Assembly (NCBI GenBank): GCA_021029095.1
Contig: JAJOHG010000462.1
Coordinates: forward strand, 1-18,406
Reading direction: 5' to 3'
Length of the DNA stretch: 18,406 nucleotides
Source: Phellopilus nigrolimitatus
Lineage: Eukaryota > Basidiomycota > Agaricomycetes > Hymenochaetales > Hymenochaetaceae
Both the position numbers and the translations under genes were made by a program. A model generated the notes under the pieces. The model was given only the letters and a program-made list of their open reading frames with translations, made no database searches and was not told the DNA's origin. Below are positions 15,896 to 18,406 of this stretch, piece after piece; position 1 is the first letter of the stretch; each line of letters starts with the position of its first letter.

Positions 15896-18406
15896 TTATC
15901 TAGTTTTGACTGGACACATGAGCCACTCCCCCAGAGCACAAATTCCTGCAGACCAGACAAGGAGCAGAGACGATATGACAAAGAAGCTGATAGATTGGCC
16001 AATTTCAAGCCATGAGCCAGTGTCAACGACGCGCACGAAGAAGGTTATCGTCATGCCTAGAGTGCAGTTCTAGCAATCAGTACGGGGAACAAGCCTTGTC
16101 AGACGCAAAGCGGCGCGCACCGTCTGTGAGGCTGAGCGCGATGAGGAAGAGCGCAAAGGGCGGCACGTGCAGCGCCGTGCTGAGCGTCGCAAACGCCGCA
16201 GAGAGCATCACGTATGGCGCGATGATCTTGAATATCTGTCGTAAAGAAGGACAAAAACATTAGAAAGGCCTGAGACTCGGACCGAAAGACGTACAAGCAG
16301 TGCCCCCATGATGAACGGGCTGAAGATCGGTACCAGGCGGTATACCGGTTCGAGATAGAAGGACCTATGATCATTGAGCAAGTGTTACAATGAAGTGCTT
16401 GTCCTCAAAAAGAAAAAGACTCACGATACTGAAGCCACACTTGAACAAGCACGACACATCAGGACAATTCCCCTGACGGAGGAGGTCTAGTGACACTCAC
16501 TTTCCTGTGCCGAAGAATGCAACCTGCACGAAGAACAAAAAGAACAGCGCAATGCGCACGTCGTCCGCGCGCGGGGTGTACTCCATCGCTGTGCTCTTTT
16601 TACTATGCTCCTCCCTTTCCTGGGCGCTATTGAGTTTGCCTTTAGCCGCTTTCTCCTTGTAAGTCAGGGGTCTTTCTTGCTCCACTGCCCTCCGCACGGC
16701 CGCCTCAGCGTCCACCCAGACTACCAATGTCGCGCAGTAGGAGAGGTAGAACAGACCCTCCGCGCAGATCGCGAGCAGAATAAAAGTCGGCGCAAACGCG
16801 AGAAAAAGCGTAAGCAGCTTGGCGGTACGCGGGAGTGCGCGGAAAGGGAACAGAGTAGGGAGAATGGTAGACAATACTTCAAAATTCCGTGTTAGTGATG
16901 GTCTTATATAAACGAGTCAAACTGGAGCATGGATATATACGCAAGATGACCCAGCCGAGAACCTGGTTAAAGATGGGAAGACCCTCCTTGGCAGATAGGC
17001 GACGAACAGAATCTGCGGTGACCAGGATAGACAAAGCCGTAAGGCCCAGCTTTTTGAATGCATTAGCGAAATTTCGAGGTCAAACATCAAGAGATGTCGC
17101 TTTGCGTACCTGCATGATGTTCTTTCTTCGCGAGGCTCGATGTTTAGTGACCTTCAATGAGTACCAGCCAGCTAAACCTAATGCCATGCCTCCTGCAGCG
17201 CTACAAGTATGTGCCTCAGCACGCTTCGTGCGTTGAGTTAACCACTAAAAAAAAGTAAAAGTGCTGACATAACCCGCAAGTCCTCGCTCTGCTCTACATT
17301 TCGCAGTGGAAACACTCCGCAAACGAGGCATGTTGTAGCCCACTTCATCCGCAGTGCGGGCTGGCTTTTCTGTACACTCTTTGGCCACGACAAGAGCGGC
17401 CAGAACACGCCGATCACGACGAAGCCGACGCTCCAAAGGGAGCGATGCCGATAGGCATGCTGTTTATTGTAGATTAACGATTTCCTCTAGAGAATTCGCT
17501 CGTCGAGGAAAGACGCACCACCATTGCCTGAAGCGAGAAAACAGCCATGGCTACAACTCGCACTGGCTTCGAGTGGAAGAGGTGGAAGCTCGTAGTTGGT
17601 TTCTTCTGTGGTTTGCCATCCACAAACCTGGAATCATGAGCGAATGGCATTCGAAGTCGCCATTCGAAGATCCTTAATTCCGACAGCCGCGAGGCAATTG
17701 ACCACCAGAAGTAGCAAGGGAACGTGACGTAAAGATAATACGTCCATGGCTCGCGCTGTACTGCAAATAGTGCATAGAGTGCGAGAAGGATAATGAGGGC
17801 AGATGTGTTGATAGCGGTGCCTCTCCAGGTACCCGAAGGCGGAGATGAGGACTTGAGAAGAAGAGCTGTCGTGCTGAACGCAGACCATCCGACATAGCCA
17901 AATGTGACAACAATGCGGAGCAGGACCCGATCATATCTGTTAATTAAGTCAATCAGTACTATATCCGCAAGAGATGACGGGAAGGAGAAAAGAGTACGTT
18001 TCCAAGTATCGTAGGCCTTCGAGAGAAAGCTTTATCAGTTCTCCGGCTTCACTGCATACCGCTTCCCACATTTGACTGCACACTAGCTGGTCAATCTTGA
18101 GAAGATGCCCTGAGCCAGGCAAGCCTGCAACACTTTGCGTCGCAAGGCCTGGGAAAGGCTTGTAAAACACTTTATGACTAGATTTGAGGCCTGCAAAAAA
18201 AGTGAGATTCAATTAAATTGGAAATAGAGTCCTCAACTAAACACAACGTACGATGTTTGACTCTATAATGTTCTAAAATCGACTAGAGCAGTAAGGTAAA
18301 TAGCAACTCGAAGAAAGCCGTACAAAAAGATTCACCTTCGCATTTGCCACAGCTGCTCTTGCCTTACCCCTTTCTCCATCTCTTAAGGCCAGGTATCCCG
18401 CGCGTA
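15896..18406 (-). CDS. MCD4: GPI ethanolamine phosphate transferase 1 (Mcd4/PIG-N), C-terminal 304 residues; 5' part beyond window
   Basis: Twelve exons on the minus strand are visible: 18406-18336 (cut by the edge), 18282-18252, 18190-17998, 17936-17519, 17459-17274, 17214-17110, 17049-16941, 16876-16501, 16439-16425, 16364-16295, 16235-16121, 16056-15896. All phases agree. Mcd4 transfers phosphoethanolamine to the first mannose of GPI precursors in the ER membrane. The visible part is the multi-spanning PigN domain: GYLALRDGERGKARAAVANA, SILEHYRVKH, FYKPFPGL, IKLSLEGLRYLETYDRVLLR, IFNQVLGWVIL, LFLAFAPTFILLAICAEGLFY, VAFFGTGNVASVSSFYLEP, VYRLVPIFSPFIMGALLIFK, IIAPYVMLSAAFATL, TFFVRVVDTGSWLEIGQSIS. 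The N-terminal phosphodiesterase domain with its metal ligands lies outside the window. The exon 16439-16425 is only 15 nt, yet required for NVASVS. A loop near 16640-16700 (EKAAKGKLNSAQEREEHSKK) is charged and lineage-variable. Inhibitors of this step are known for fungi. Confidence 0.95.

Noticed and set aside
1..18406. CRISPR arrays, bacterial operons, phage or viral genes, rRNA
   Set aside because: No regularly spaced direct repeats and no such genes were seen; the intron-rich architecture is fungal.

Overview
The window looks like nuclear DNA of a filamentous basidiomycete, probably an agaricomycete. Genes are tightly packed on both strands and cut by many short introns (about 50-80 nt, GT...AG, CTNA-type branch points). 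The proteins are typical eukaryotic housekeeping enzymes, alongside an expanded agaricomycete-style F-box/leucine-rich family. There is no bacterial, phage or viral gene. The CDS models below were spliced by hand; most are confirmed by intron phases that close exactly and by conserved family motifs.

Left part (1 to about 6.56 kb): the 3' end of a ubiquitin-specific protease gene enters from the left edge. It is followed by an F-box/LRR-like gene (1841-3559), a decayed second copy of the protease tail (3639-3912), and a second F-box/LRR-like gene (4798-6519). The order protease tail - F-box - protease tail - F-box marks a direct segmental duplication. One new F-box paralogue stayed intact and the hitch-hiking protease exons became a pseudogene. 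An inverted repeat lies downstream of the dead tail, and a third copy of its arm follows the live tail.

Middle (6.6-7.35 kb): a tRNA-like sequence with A box, B box, a perfect 7-bp acceptor stem and a T-run terminator is split by a roughly 665-bp non-autonomous terminal-inverted-repeat element. The element has hAT-like ends and dense ccgta/tacgg subterminal repeats. An 8-bp target duplication fits if four extra bases at the right end are allowed.

Right part (7.5-18.4 kb): six ordinary single-copy genes. They are a Maf/ASMTL-type nucleotide pyrophosphatase (+), the ER-Golgi cargo receptor ERV41 (-), a RING protein with SUMO-interaction-like motifs resembling a SUMO-targeted ubiquitin ligase (+), THG1 tRNA-His guanylyltransferase (-), an unrecognised acidic protein (+), and the C-terminal part of MCD4, the GPI ethanolamine-phosphate transferase 1 (-), which runs off the right edge. 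Divergent pairs share short upstream regions (ERV41/RING, 312 bp; THG1/acidic protein, 234 bp) and convergent pairs have short 3' gaps.

The genes do not form one pathway. The most interesting material is the duplicated protease-tail/F-box block with its inverted repeats, and the transposon in the tRNA-like gene. No convincing new multi-gene system was found.
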